From NCBI RefSeq assembly GCF_004345665.1, contig NZ_SLWR01000001.1:868001-932000 (forward strand): a DNA stretch of 64,000 nt, in the 5' to 3' direction. Positions 9,394 through 17,504 of the stretch are shown here, piece after piece; the stretch's first letter is position 1, and every line of letters begins with the position of its first letter. Position numbers and translations under genes: made by a program. The notes under the pieces are model-generated. The model searched no databases. It saw nothing but the letters and a program-made list of their open reading frames with translations, and had not been told where the DNA came from. The stretch is from Kribbella antiqua. GTDB taxonomy: Bacteria > Actinomycetota > Actinomycetes > Propionibacteriales > Kribbellaceae.

Positions 9394-9422
9394 TACCGAT
9401 TTGAATCCCAGGTCGGTATGCT
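9394..9422 (+). promoter_or_regulatory. Putative promoter/operator of the mazEF-like pair
   Basis: TACCGA (9394-9399) and TCGGTA (9413-9418) form an inverted repeat with a 13-bp gap. A possible -10 TATGCT (9417-9422) overlaps the right arm and ends 6 nt before the antitoxin ATG, predicting a leaderless transcript. An inverted repeat over the promoter fits the autorepression usual for ribbon-helix-helix antitoxins. This is inferred from position and symmetry only. Confidence 0.5.
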
Positions 9423-9428
9423 TTTGGT

Positions 9429-9665
9429 ATGAGTAAGCAGATCACTGTGCGGCTGCCGGATGAGCTGGTCGACTTCATGGACCAGCTCGTGGCTGCTGAC
9501 AAGGCGTCGAGCCGGGCCTCCGTGGTGGCTCGGGCGATGGAGCGTGAGCGGCGCCGGGAGCTGGCTGCCCGCGATCTCGCCATCCTGACCGAGCACGGCG
9601 ATTACCCCGACCTGGAGGGGCTCGCCCCTGCGGCCGCCGGGACCGTGCTCAGCGACCTCGACTGA
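9429..9665 (+). CDS. Ribbon-helix-helix antitoxin (MazE-like)
   Basis: A 78-residue protein. Residues 1-45 are a ribbon-helix-helix DNA-binding domain: SKQITVRLPDELVDFMDQLV is the beta strand and first helix, SSRASVVARAMERER the second helix. The acidic C-terminal tail (YPDLEGLAPAAAGTVLSDLD) is the part that usually wraps the toxin. The MazF-family toxin starts 16 bp downstream. Together they form a type II toxin-antitoxin pair; the antitoxin should neutralise MazF and repress the operon. Confidence 0.88.
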   Translation: MSKQITVRLPDELVDFMDQLVAADKASSRASVVARAMERERRRELAARDLAILTEHGDYPDLEGLAPAAAGTVLSDLD

Positions 9666-9681
9666 GGCGCCGTACGACGTC

Positions 9682-9984
9682 ATGCGCCCGCTGCACATCG
9701 CACGTCTGGACAAGCCCCGCCCGGTCGTCGTACTCACTCGTGAGCTGATCCGCCCGCGCCTCACCAATGTGACGGTCGCGCCGATCACCAGCACCATCCG
9801 CGGCCTGTCCACCGAGGTCCTGGTCGGCCCGGCCAACGGCCTCGATCACCCCAGCGCGATCTCCTGCGACAACATCCAGACCATCCCGAAGATCCAGCTC
9901 GGCCGCCTGATCGGCTACCTCCACCCCGACCAGGAACCCGCCCTGGCCGAGGCCATCAGTCTCGCTTTCGACCTGGAGATCTAG
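9682..9984 (+). CDS. MazF/PemK-family endoribonuclease toxin
   Basis: A 100-residue protein with the MazF/PemK fold: [11 protein letters not shown] opens the core, [20 protein letters not shown] carries the conserved Thr/Ser, and [20 protein letters not shown] is the typical second half. These toxins cut single-stranded mRNA at short sequence-specific sites; the specificity cannot be predicted here. Its TAG stop shares the palindrome CTAG (9981-9984) with the TAG stop of convergent ilvD, so the two genes overlap by 4 bp. Confidence 0.9.
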   Translation: MRPLHIARLDKPRPVVVLTRELIRPRLTNVTVAPITSTIRGLSTEVLVGPANGLDHPSAISCDNIQTIPKIQLGRLIGYLHPDQEPALAEAISLAFDLEI

Positions 9985-11831
9985 CCCAGCTTCGAGACGT
10001 CCCGTACGGCGCCCTTGTCGGCGCTGGTGGCCATCGCGGCGTACGCACGCAGTGCCTGGGACACCTTGCGGTCGCGAGACCGAGGCGCGTAGACGCCGTT
10101 CAGCGCGGCGCGGCGGGTCGCCAGCTCCTCCTCGGACACCAGCAGCTCAATGGAGCGACCCGGGATGTCGATGCGGATCTGATCCCCGTCCTGCACCAAG
10201 GCGATCGTGCCGCCCGAGGCCGCTTCCGGTGACGCGTGGCCGATCGACAGACCCGACGTACCGCCGGAGAAGCGGCCGTCGGTGACCAGCGCGCAGACCT
10301 TGCCCAGGCCGCGGCCCTTCAGGAACGACGTCGGGTAGAGCATCTCCTGCATGCCCGGACCGCCCTTGGGGCCTTCGTACCGGATCACGACCACATCGCC
10401 CGGCTGGATCTGCTTGGCCAGGATCTTCTCGACCGCTTCCTCCTGCGACTCACACACGACCGCAGGACCCTGGAAGGTCCAGATCGACTCGTCCACCCCG
10501 GCCGTCTTCACCACGCAGCCGTCGACGGCCAGGTTGCCCTTCAGCACCGCGAGCCCGCCGTCCTTGGAGTACGCGTGCTCCAGATCCCGGATGCAGCCGC
10601 CGGCCGCGTCGGTGTCCAGCGTTTCCCACCGCTCCGACTGTGAGAACGCCGTCGCCGACCGCTTGCAGCCCGGCGCCGCATGCCACAGCTCAACGGCCTC
10701 CGGCGACGGCGAGCCACCACGCAGGTCCCACGTCTTCAGCCACTCGTCGATCGAGTCGCTGTGCACGGTGTGGATGTTCTCGTTCAGCAACCCGGCCCGG
10801 TGCAGCTCACCGAGGATCGCGGGGATGCCGCCGGCCCGGTGCACGTCCTCCATGTAGTAGGTCCCGCCCGGCGCCACGTTCGGCGCGACCTTCGCCAGGC
10901 ACGGCACCTGCCGCGACACCGCGTTGATGTCGTCGAGGTCGAAGCCGACCTCCGCCTCCTGGGCCGCCGCCAGCAGGTGCAGGATCGTGTTCGTCGACCC
11001 GCCCATCGCGATGTCCAGCGCCATCGCGTTCCCGAAAGCCTCCTTGGAAGCGATGGCCCGCGGTAACACGGTGGCGTCGTCCTGGTCGTAGTACCGCTTC
11101 GTGATCTGTACGACGGTCTCGCCGGCCTTCTCGTACAGCGCCCACCGGGCGGTGTGGGTGGCCAGCACCGAGCCGTTGCCCGGCAGCGACAGCCCGATCG
11201 CCTCGGTCAGGCAGTTCATCGAGTTCGCGGTGAACATGCCCGAACACGAGCCACAGGTCGGGCAGGCGTTCTCCTCGATCCGCAGGATGTCCGCGTCGGA
11301 GACGTTCTCGTTGACCGCCTCGGACATCGCGTCGATCAGGTCCAGCTTGCGCACGGTGCCGTCGACCAGCGTCGCCCGGCCGGCCTCCATCGGGCCGCCG
11401 GAGACGAACACGGTCGGGATGTTCAGCCGGAGCGCGGCCATCAGCATGCCCGGGGTGATCTTGTCGCAGTTGGAGATGCACACCAGCGCGTCCGCACAGT
11501 GCGCCTCGACCATGTACTCGACCGAGTCCGCGATCAGGTCGCGCGACGGCAGGCTGTAGAGCATTCCGCCGTGGCCCATCGCGATCCCGTCGTCGACGGC
11601 GATCGTGTTGAACTCGCGGGCGATCCCGCCGGCCTGCTTGATCGCGTCGGAGACGATCCGGCCGACCGGGGCGAGGTGGGTGTGGCCGGGGACGAACTCG
11701 GTGAAGCTGTTCGCCACCGCGATGATCGGCTTGCCGAAGTCCTCCCGGGCTACCCCGGAGGCCTGCATGAGCGCGCGGGCGCCCGCCATGTTGCGGCCGT
11801 GGGTGACGGTACGGGACCTCAGAGCAGGCAC
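9981..11831 (-). CDS. ilvD: Dihydroxy-acid dehydratase
   Basis: A 616-residue enzyme of valine, leucine and isoleucine synthesis that dehydrates 2,3-dihydroxy acids. Iron-sulfur cluster cysteines lie in [14 protein letters not shown] and [20 protein letters not shown]. The C-terminal motif [19 protein letters not shown] is characteristic. GTG start at 11831 with AGGAG 8 nt upstream. Length is the usual IlvD length. Its 3' end interlocks with the mazF-like gene, so any change in the toxin stop would also alter ilvD. Confidence 0.96.
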   Translation of the reverse strand: MPALRSRTVTHGRNMAGARALMQASGVAREDFGKPIIAVANSFTEFVPGHTHLAPVGRIVSDAIKQAGGIAREFNTIAVDDGIAMGHGGMLYSLPSRDLIADSVEYMVEAHCADALVCISNCDKITPGMLMAALRLNIPTVFVSGGPMEAGRATLVDGTVRKLDLIDAMSEAVNENVSDADILRIEENACPTCGSCSGMFTANSMNCLTEAIGLSLPGNGSVLATHTARWALYEKAGETVVQITKRYYDQDDATVLPRAIASKEAFGNAMALDIAMGGSTNTILHLLAAAQEAEVGFDLDDINAVSRQVPCLAKVAPNVAPGGTYYMEDVHRAGGIPAILGELHRAGLLNENIHTVHSDSIDEWLKTWDLRGGSPSPEAVELWHAAPGCKRSATAFSQSERWETLDTDAAGGCIRDLEHAYSKDGGLAVLKGNLAVDGCVVKTAGVDESIWTFQGPAVVCESQEEAVEKILAKQIQPGDVVVIRYEGPKGGPGMQEMLYPTSFLKGRGLGKVCALVTDGRFSGGTSGLSIGHASPEAASGGTIALVQDGDQIRIDIPGRSIELLVSEEELATRRAALNGVYAPRSRDRKVSQALRAYAAMATSADKGAVRDVSKLG

Positions 11832-11920
11832 GACGACATCTCCTCGCTGTGTCAGGACAACTCAGACGATGGTGCCACGCCCGTCCAGATGGCGGTACGC
11901 GGGTCCCGCATTCCGGAGGA

Positions 11921-11950
11921 AGTGAAACTGTCCGAGGGCGGATCTAGCCT
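11921..11950 (+). promoter_or_regulatory. Promoter of the AraC-family gene (leaderless)
   Basis: GTGAAA (-35-like, 11921-11926) and TAGCCT (-10, 11945-11950) are 18 bp apart. The -10 ends 6 nt before the ATG at 11957 and no Shine-Dalgarno is present, so a leaderless mRNA is likely. The 125-bp spacer to ilvD also carries the ilvD ribosome-binding site on the other strand. Confidence 0.5.
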
Positions 11951-11956
11951 GGCTTC

Positions 11957-12784
11957 ATGCACACCCGGCAGGTGCATCGAGCCTTGCGGCCGTACGTCGC
12001 CGACCTCATCGGTTACGCGTACGCCGGTGAGCCGCCTGCCCTCCATCGCGGTCTGCCCTCGCAACACCTGACCCTCGTCATCGCGCTCGACGAACCGATC
12101 GGCATCGCCTGGCCCGGCTCACCGGTGAACAAGTTCGACACCGTCGTCGGCGGCCTGCACTCGACCGCCGTCCATATCGGCGAATCGCCCAACCGCTCTG
12201 GCGTCCAACTCGCGCTCACTCCGGCCGGCGCCCGCGCGCTCCTCGGCCTGCCACCAGGTGAGCTCGCCTCGATGGTCGTCAACCTGGACGATGTCCTCGG
12301 CCGACCGGCTCGCCTGCTGACCGATCAGCTGCGCGAGTCACCGACCTGGGAGCAACGCTTCGACATCGTCGAGCAGCTGCTGCTCGAGCACTGGGCCGAT
12401 GCACCCGCCCCGGAGACGCGTGCCGAGCTCAGCTGGGCCTGGCGGCGACTCCGCGAGACGTCCGGCGGGATCGGCGTACAGGATCTTGCGGCTGAAGTCG
12501 GATGGAGCCGGCGGCATCTGACCGAGCGGTTCACCGCGGAGTACGGGCTGGCGCCAAAGGTGGCGGCGCGGGTGATGCGGTTCGAGCAAGCGGTCTGGCG
12601 GCTGAAGGCGGAACCCAAGACCAGGCTGGCGGACCTGTCGGCCGAGCTCGGGTACGCCGATCAGGCGCATCTCACCCGCGAGTGGAACGCGATCGCCGGG
12701 TGCTCGCCCCGGCAGTGGCTCGCCGAAGAGCTCCCAAACGTTCAAGACCTGACGTACGACGCTGCCGCAGAGTCGGAGGTATGA
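11957..12784 (+). CDS. AraC-family transcriptional regulator
   Basis: A 275-residue protein with an N-terminal sensing domain (residues ~1-150, with HLTLVIALDEP) and a C-terminal pair of helix-turn-helix units: GIGVQDLAAEVGWSRRHLTERFTAEYG and RLADLSAELGYADQAHLTREW, ending with the AraC-type CSPRQWL. The ligand is unknown. Its stop overlaps the ATG of the VOC-domain gene (ATGA at 12781-12784), so regulator and VOC protein are made together. That coupling suggests the VOC protein acts on, or protects from, what the regulator senses. Confidence 0.9.
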   Translation: MHTRQVHRALRPYVADLIGYAYAGEPPALHRGLPSQHLTLVIALDEPIGIAWPGSPVNKFDTVVGGLHSTAVHIGESPNRSGVQLALTPAGARALLGLPPGELASMVVNLDDVLGRPARLLTDQLRESPTWEQRFDIVEQLLLEHWADAPAPETRAELSWAWRRLRETSGGIGVQDLAAEVGWSRRHLTERFTAEYGLAPKVAARVMRFEQAVWRLKAEPKTRLADLSAELGYADQAHLTREWNAIAGCSPRQWLAEELPNVQDLTYDAAAESEV

Positions 12785-13209
12785 ACACGACAACCGAGAA
12801 GGACATCGTCGTCGGCGTCTGGCCGGGGCTGATCTACCGCGACGGGCAAGCTGCTCTGAAGTTCCTGACCGAGGGCCTCGGCTTCACGCTGGTCGCCTCG
12901 TATGCCGGCGCCGCGGAGGGCTCGATCGCGCATGCCGAGTTGGCCTGGCCGTTCGGCGGCGGGATCATGATGGGCTCGGTGGACGCGAAGTCCGAACCCG
13001 ACGAGTTCACCGCGCTCGCCGACCGGGTCCAGTCGGTCTATCTCGTCCACGACGACCCGGACCCGCTGCTCGCCCGGGCGATCGCAGCCGGCGCGGCCGT
13101 CGTACGGGGCCTGCGGGACGAGGACTACGGTTCCCGCGGATTCACCGTGAAGGATCCGGAAGGAAATTTTTGGAGCGTCGGCACGTATCGAGGCGAAATC
13201 ACCAAGTAG
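12781..13209 (+). CDS. VOC-superfamily (glyoxalase/bleomycin-resistance fold) protein
   Basis: A 142-residue vicinal-oxygen-chelate protein with the paired beta-alpha-beta-beta-beta modules: GLIYRDGQAALKFLTEGLGFTLVASY at the start and DYGSRGFTVKDPEGNFWSVGTY at the end. ATG at 12781 is chosen because GGAGG precedes it by 2-3 nt and it overlaps the AraC stop. Family members bind a metal and catalyse dioxygenase, isomerase or resistance reactions; this one cannot be assigned further. Confidence 0.85.
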   Translation: MNTTTEKDIVVGVWPGLIYRDGQAALKFLTEGLGFTLVASYAGAAEGSIAHAELAWPFGGGIMMGSVDAKSEPDEFTALADRVQSVYLVHDDPDPLLARAIAAGAAVVRGLRDEDYGSRGFTVKDPEGNFWSVGTYRGEITK

Positions 13210-13279
13210 GCAAGGGGTTTATCCACAACCCGCCTGCGAAGTCCGGGCCTCGGCGTCTCGCACTCCGTAGAATCGCCGG

Positions 13280-15130
13280 GTGACCGAGACATCCGCCACC
13301 CTGCACGAGTCCACGAGTGAGGCGCTCGAGGTGCTGCGCCGGGTGTTCGGGTACGACGCCTTTCGCGGTGAGCAGGCCGAGATCATCGACACCGTCGTCG
13401 GCGGCGGGGACGCGCTCGTGCTGATGCCGACCGGCGGCGGGAAGTCGCTGTGCTACCAGATCCCGTCGCTGGTGCGATCCGGCGTGGGCGTGGTGATCTC
13501 GCCGCTGATCGCGCTGATGCAGGACCAGGTGGACGCGTTGCAGGCGCTCGGCGTACGGGCGGGATTCCTCAACTCCACGCAGGACTACGAGCAGCGGCGT
13601 GACGTCGAGCGCGCGTTCCTGGCCGGCGAGCTGGATCTGCTGTATCTCGCGCCGGAGCGGCTCCGGGTCGAGGCGACTGTGCGGTTGCTGGACCAGGGCA
13701 AGATCGCGCTGTTCGCGATCGACGAGGCGCACTGTGTGTCCCAGTGGGGCCACGACTTCCGGCCCGACTACCTGATGCTCTCGGAGTTGCACGAGCGCTG
13801 GCCCGACGTACCGCGGATCGCGCTCACCGCGACCGCGACCGAGGCGACCCACCGCGAGATCGCGACCCGGCTGAACCTGACCGACGCGAAACACTTCGTG
13901 GCCAGCTTCGACCGGCCCAACATCCAGTACCGGATCGTGCCGAAGGACAACCCGCAGCGGCAGTTGCTCGACCTGTTGCGTACCGAGCATGCGGGCGACG
14001 CCGGGATCGTCTACTGCCTGTCCCGCAACAGCGTCGAGAAGACCGCGGCCTTCCTGACCCAGAACGGGATCGAGGCGTTGCCGTACCACGCCGGTCTGGA
14101 CAGCCGGACCCGGGCGGCCAACCAGGCCAGGTTCCTGCGGGAGGACGGCCTGGTCGTGGTCGCGACGATCGCGTTCGGGATGGGCATCGACAAGCCGGAC
14201 GTTCGATTCGTCGCGCACCTCGATCTGCCCAAGTCGGTCGAGGGCTACTACCAGGAGACCGGCCGCGCGGGCCGCGACGGACTGCCGTCGACCGCGTGGC
14301 TCGCGTATGGACTCCAGGACGTCGTACAGCAGCGGAAGATGATCGACACGTCCGAGGGGGATCTCGCGCATCGGCGCCGGCTCAGCGCGCATCTCGACGC
14401 GATGCTCGCCCTCTGTGAGACGGTGCAGTGCCGCCGGTCGCAGTTGCTTGCGTACTTCGGTCAGCACGGCGACTCGTGCGCGAACTGCGACACGTGCCTG
14501 ACGCCGCCGGAGTCGTGGGACGGCACGATCGCGGCGCAGAAGCTGCTGTCGACGGTCTATCGGCTGCAGCACGAGCGCAACCAGAAGTTCGGCGCCGGTC
14601 AGCTGATCGACATCCTGCTGGGGAAGGAGACCGAGAAGGTCAAGCAGTTCCGGCACGAGCAGCTGACCGTCTTCGGGATCGGCGCCGAGCTCAAGGACAC
14701 CGAGTGGCGCGGCGTCATCCGCCAGCTCCTCGCGCAACGCCTCCTCGCGGTCGAGGGCGACTACGGCACGCTCGTCCTCACCGAGGAGTCCGCGGAGGTG
14801 CTCGGCCGCCGGCGCGACGTGATGATGCGCCGCGAACCCGAGCGCGTACGTACTTCCAGATCCTCTGGCGGTTCGGCCAAGAAGGCCGCCGCCGACTTGC
14901 CCCCCGAGGCCGCACCGGTCTTCGAGCGGCTACGGGCCTGGCGGGCCGGAATCGCCAAGGAGCAAGGCGTTCCGGCGTACGTCATCTTCCACGACGCGAC
15001 CCTGCGGCAGATCGCCACCGAACTCCCCAGCACCCTCGCCGAGCTAGGCACCATCAGCGGCGTCGGCGAAAACAAGCTAGCCAAGTACGGCGAAGGCGTA
15101 CTGGCGGCGCTGGACGAAGACGAGCAGTAG
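13280..15130 (+). CDS. recQ: ATP-dependent DNA helicase RecQ
   Basis: A 616-residue SF2 helicase with motif [17 protein letters not shown] box [18 protein letters not shown], aromatic-rich loop, SALTATAT-like [11 protein letters not shown], and motif [15 protein letters not shown]. The RecQ zinc domain uses [11 protein letters not shown] and CANCDTC. A winged-helix domain and a C-terminal HRDC domain (~540-610) follow. It unwinds DNA 3' to 5' in recombination and fork repair. GTG start with TAGAAT (13268-13273) 6 nt upstream and no Shine-Dalgarno, hence probably leaderless. Confidence 0.95.
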   Translation: MTETSATLHESTSEALEVLRRVFGYDAFRGEQAEIIDTVVGGGDALVLMPTGGGKSLCYQIPSLVRSGVGVVISPLIALMQDQVDALQALGVRAGFLNSTQDYEQRRDVERAFLAGELDLLYLAPERLRVEATVRLLDQGKIALFAIDEAHCVSQWGHDFRPDYLMLSELHERWPDVPRIALTATATEATHREIATRLNLTDAKHFVASFDRPNIQYRIVPKDNPQRQLLDLLRTEHAGDAGIVYCLSRNSVEKTAAFLTQNGIEALPYHAGLDSRTRAANQARFLREDGLVVVATIAFGMGIDKPDVRFVAHLDLPKSVEGYYQETGRAGRDGLPSTAWLAYGLQDVVQQRKMIDTSEGDLAHRRRLSAHLDAMLALCETVQCRRSQLLAYFGQHGDSCANCDTCLTPPESWDGTIAAQKLLSTVYRLQHERNQKFGAGQLIDILLGKETEKVKQFRHEQLTVFGIGAELKDTEWRGVIRQLLAQRLLAVEGDYGTLVLTEESAEVLGRRRDVMMRREPERVRTSRSSGGSAKKAAADLPPEAAPVFERLRAWRAGIAKEQGVPAYVIFHDATLRQIATELPSTLAELGTISGVGENKLAKYGEGVLAALDEDEQ

Positions 15131-15215
15131 GGCGATGTCGAATCCAGCCACGCCCCTTCGACGGGAAGGCACAAGGCGCGGAACTGCCGCGCTGCCGGAC
15201 TGAAGGAGCAGGCCC

Positions 15216-15794
15216 ATGTCTTCATCGGTGTTGTTGATGTCGATGTCCCTCGACGGCTACATCGCGGGTCCGAACGACGTACCGGGTAACCCGGGCGGCG
15301 ACGGCTTCATGCGGCTGCACAAGTGGTACGAGCGCCCGGACGGGGAGTTCGGCCGTCCGGAAGGACCGGCCGGCGACATCTGGGACGAGCTCAACGCGAC
15401 TGGCGCGGTGCTGGTCGGACGGCGGACCGCGGAGCAGGTCGACTACTACGGGGGCGACCACCACGGCGTACCTCTCTTCGTGTTCAGTCACGACCCGGCG
15501 CCGGCTGCGGCGGCGAAGTACCCGTCGGTGACATTCGTGACCGATATCGGGAGCGCAATGGCGCAGGCGAAGGCGGCGGCCGGTGATCGCGACGTGCTGG
15601 TCCATGGGGCGTACACGGCCCAGAGGGCCCTCGAGGCGGGTGTGCTGGACGAGCTGCAGATCGACCAGGTTCCGGTCCTGTTCGGGCGCGGACGACAGTT
15701 GTTCGACGTCTTGCCGGCGCAGATCGAGCTGGACATCGTGCGGGTCATCGACACCCCGCTCGCCACGCACCTGCGCTACCGCGTCCGCCGCTGA
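15216..15794 (+). CDS. Dihydrofolate reductase/RibD C-terminal-like protein
   Basis: A 192-residue protein with the DHFR-like Rossmann fold: VLLMSMSLDGYIAGPND at the N-terminus, GAVLVGRRTAEQV (NADPH site) and LDELQIDQVPVLFGRGRQLFD. Such stand-alone RibD_C proteins are NADPH-dependent reductases of mostly unknown substrate, distinct from true FolA. A good ribosome-binding site (GAAGGAG) precedes the ATG. The stop lies 4 bp from the stop of the convergent lipoprotein gene. Confidence 0.88.
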   Translation: MSSSVLLMSMSLDGYIAGPNDVPGNPGGDGFMRLHKWYERPDGEFGRPEGPAGDIWDELNATGAVLVGRRTAEQVDYYGGDHHGVPLFVFSHDPAPAAAAKYPSVTFVTDIGSAMAQAKAAAGDRDVLVHGAYTAQRALEAGVLDELQIDQVPVLFGRGRQLFDVLPAQIELDIVRVIDTPLATHLRYRVRR

Positions 15795-15798
15795 TCGC

Positions 15799-16962
15799 TC
15801 AGCTGACCAGTGGTTGTAGGGCGTTGGCGAGGTCGGTCATCGCGGTGTCGATCTGCTTGTTGCCGTTGGCAAAGAGTAGGGCGATGGAGAGGCGCTTCTC
15901 CGGGATGACCACCAGGAGGCTCATGTAGTCGGGCATTTCGCCGCGGTGGCCGACGGCTGGGCCGATGCCGAAGCGTTGGGTGAACTGCATCGTGCCCAGG
16001 CCGTATTCGCCGTCGCCCTTGGTCATTTGGCCGACCAGGTCCGCGGGGATGACGCGGCCGCCGTACAGCTCGTAGCCCCATCGGGCGACCGTCGGTGCAT
16101 CGGCCGCGAGGCCGGCGTTGGCGGCGGACAGGCTGGCGATGGCCCGGCATGGCAGGTAGCCGTCGTCTTTGGGTCCGCAGACCGGATTCTTGTCACCGGC
16201 GACGGGAGGCTCCGGCTTCTCGCCGTCCTGGAAGGCCGCCCGCTCCAGCCCGGCCGGCGTTGCCAGGTCACGCCGAAGGACCGTGGCCAGCGGTTGCCCG
16301 GTCGCTTTCTCGATCACCATGCCGAGCAGCACGTAACTGGGGTTGCTGTAGTTGTAGGTGCCTGGCTGGCCGACGCTGGCGGTGTCGTAGGACAGGGCCT
16401 GCTCGGGCGTCCAGTGCTTGCCCGGCGCCGCTTTGATCACCTTGTCCATCCGGCCGTAGTCGTCGGGCAGATAGTTCGGTACGCCGGACAGCATCGCCAG
16501 GTGCTGGCGCACGGTCGCGTTGTTCGCGGTCAGCTTGTTCTTCAGGTACGACGCGATCGGCGCGTCCAGGTCGATCTTCTGGTCCTTGGCCAGCAGCATC
16601 ACCTCAGCGGCGACGAAGGTCTTGGTGATGCTGGCGACGCCCAGGCTCGTCGTCGGGGTGAGCGCCGTACCGAGCGCATCCTTGCCCGCGGCACCGGACC
16701 AGGTCCACTTGTCGGTGACGACCGCCGCGCTCACTCCGCGCGAGGCCGCCTCGTCGTCCGGGTTGGCGGCGTACCGGCTGACGATCTTGGCCAGCACGTC
16801 CTGCAGGGCCTGCGCCTTAGCTGGATCCAGCGGCGTGGTCGCGGCCTCCGCGAACGGCAGCCCCGGCGCACTGGTCGCCGGGACCGCCGCCTTGTCGCCG
16901 CCGTCGCCCCCGCAACCGGCCAGCACAAACACCAGGACCGCGATCACCCCAGGCCTCTTCAT
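15799..16962 (-). CDS. Serine hydrolase lipoprotein (class C beta-lactamase / PBP4*-like)
   Basis: A 387-residue protein with an N-terminal lipoprotein signal, lipobox LAGC at residues ~14-17, so it is anchored outside the membrane. The active-site set of the beta-lactamase/DD-peptidase fold is present: SITK (Ser-x-x-Lys), YSN in TYNYSNPSYVLLG, and HRG in GHRGEMPDY. Likely a D-aminopeptidase, esterase or cell-wall peptidase rather than a true beta-lactamase; substrate not predictable. Confidence 0.9.
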   Translation of the reverse strand: MKRPGVIAVLVFVLAGCGGDGGDKAAVPATSAPGLPFAEAATTPLDPAKAQALQDVLAKIVSRYAANPDDEAASRGVSAAVVTDKWTWSGAAGKDALGTALTPTTSLGVASITKTFVAAEVMLLAKDQKIDLDAPIASYLKNKLTANNATVRQHLAMLSGVPNYLPDDYGRMDKVIKAAPGKHWTPEQALSYDTASVGQPGTYNYSNPSYVLLGMVIEKATGQPLATVLRRDLATPAGLERAAFQDGEKPEPPVAGDKNPVCGPKDDGYLPCRAIASLSAANAGLAADAPTVARWGYELYGGRVIPADLVGQMTKGDGEYGLGTMQFTQRFGIGPAVGHRGEMPDYMSLLVVIPEKRLSIALLFANGNKQIDTAMTDLANALQPLVS

Positions 16963-16986
16963 CCCCTGATGGTGCCACGCACCGGA

Positions 16987-17358
16987 TCACGCCTGCGTGA
17001 GGTACAGCCGGTTGCCGTCCTGGTCGCGGAGGCTGAACATCGGCGGGACGTCCGGCCAGCGCAGGAGTTCGTCGGTGTCGACCCCGGCTGCGAGGAAGTG
17101 CTTGTGTGCTGCCTCGGCGTCGGGCGTGGCGAGCCGGATGCCGGTGTCGACGCCGGCCGGATTGTCCTCCGAGGCCGGCACCAGCGCGAGGCTGACGTCG
17201 GCGCCGGGAGGCGCGACGACGATCCAGCGACCGCCGAACTGCGGGAGCGGCGCGTCCATCAACAGCTCGAAGCCGAGCGTCTCGGTGTAGAACTGGACCG
17301 CACGGTCTTGGTCAGTCACCGGCACGCCGATGGTCAGAACACCCGTGATGTGGTTCAT
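16987..17358 (-). CDS. VOC-superfamily glyoxalase-like protein
   Basis: A 123-residue protein with the glyoxalase-like fold: TGVLTIGVPVTDQDRAVQFY at the N-terminus and PPMFSLRDQDGNRLYLTQA at the end. The ATG at 17358 is chosen because AAGGAG lies 8 nt upstream; a GTG at 17394 would add 12 residues but sits inside a perfect inverted repeat. Members include extradiol dioxygenase-like and resistance proteins; function not assignable. Confidence 0.85.
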   Translation of the reverse strand: MNHITGVLTIGVPVTDQDRAVQFYTETLGFELLMDAPLPQFGGRWIVVAPPGADVSLALVPASEDNPAGVDTGIRLATPDAEAAHKHFLAAGVDTDELLRWPDVPPMFSLRDQDGNRLYLTQA

Positions 17359-17377
17359 CTCTGTATCTCCTTCGGAG

Positions 17378-17394
17378 GTGAAAGGTGCTTTCAC
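17378..17394. promoter_or_regulatory. Perfect 7-bp inverted repeat, putative operator
   Basis: GTGAAAG-GTG-CTTTCAC, a 17-bp dyad centred ~28 bp upstream of the VOC-gene ATG, next to its ribosome-binding site. The symmetry and location suggest a repressor site, but the cognate regulator is not identifiable. Transcribed, it could also form a small hairpin in the leader. Confidence 0.45.
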
Positions 17395-17458
17395 TCAGGA
17401 GGTAGAGACAGCCGCGCCGATTTCGACATCCCCATCGAAGAATTTCCTGACATGCAGA

Positions 17459-17486
17459 ACCCGGACGGCTGTGCTGCCGTCCGGGT
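17459..17486 (-). terminator. Terminator hairpin after the DUF3352 gene
   Basis: ACCCGGACGGC and GCCGTCCGGGT form a perfect 11-bp stem with a 6-nt loop, 18 bp downstream of the DUF3352 stop on the reverse strand. No long T-run follows, which is common in high-GC actinomycetes. It separates this gene from the VOC gene. Confidence 0.75.
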
Positions 17487-17504
17487 CCCGTCGAAATCTG
17501 CTGG

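Noticed and set aside
9394..11831. mazEF plus ilvD as a horizontally acquired island
   Set aside because: Base composition does not differ visibly from the neighbours, there are no flanking repeats, and ilvD is a normal core gene.
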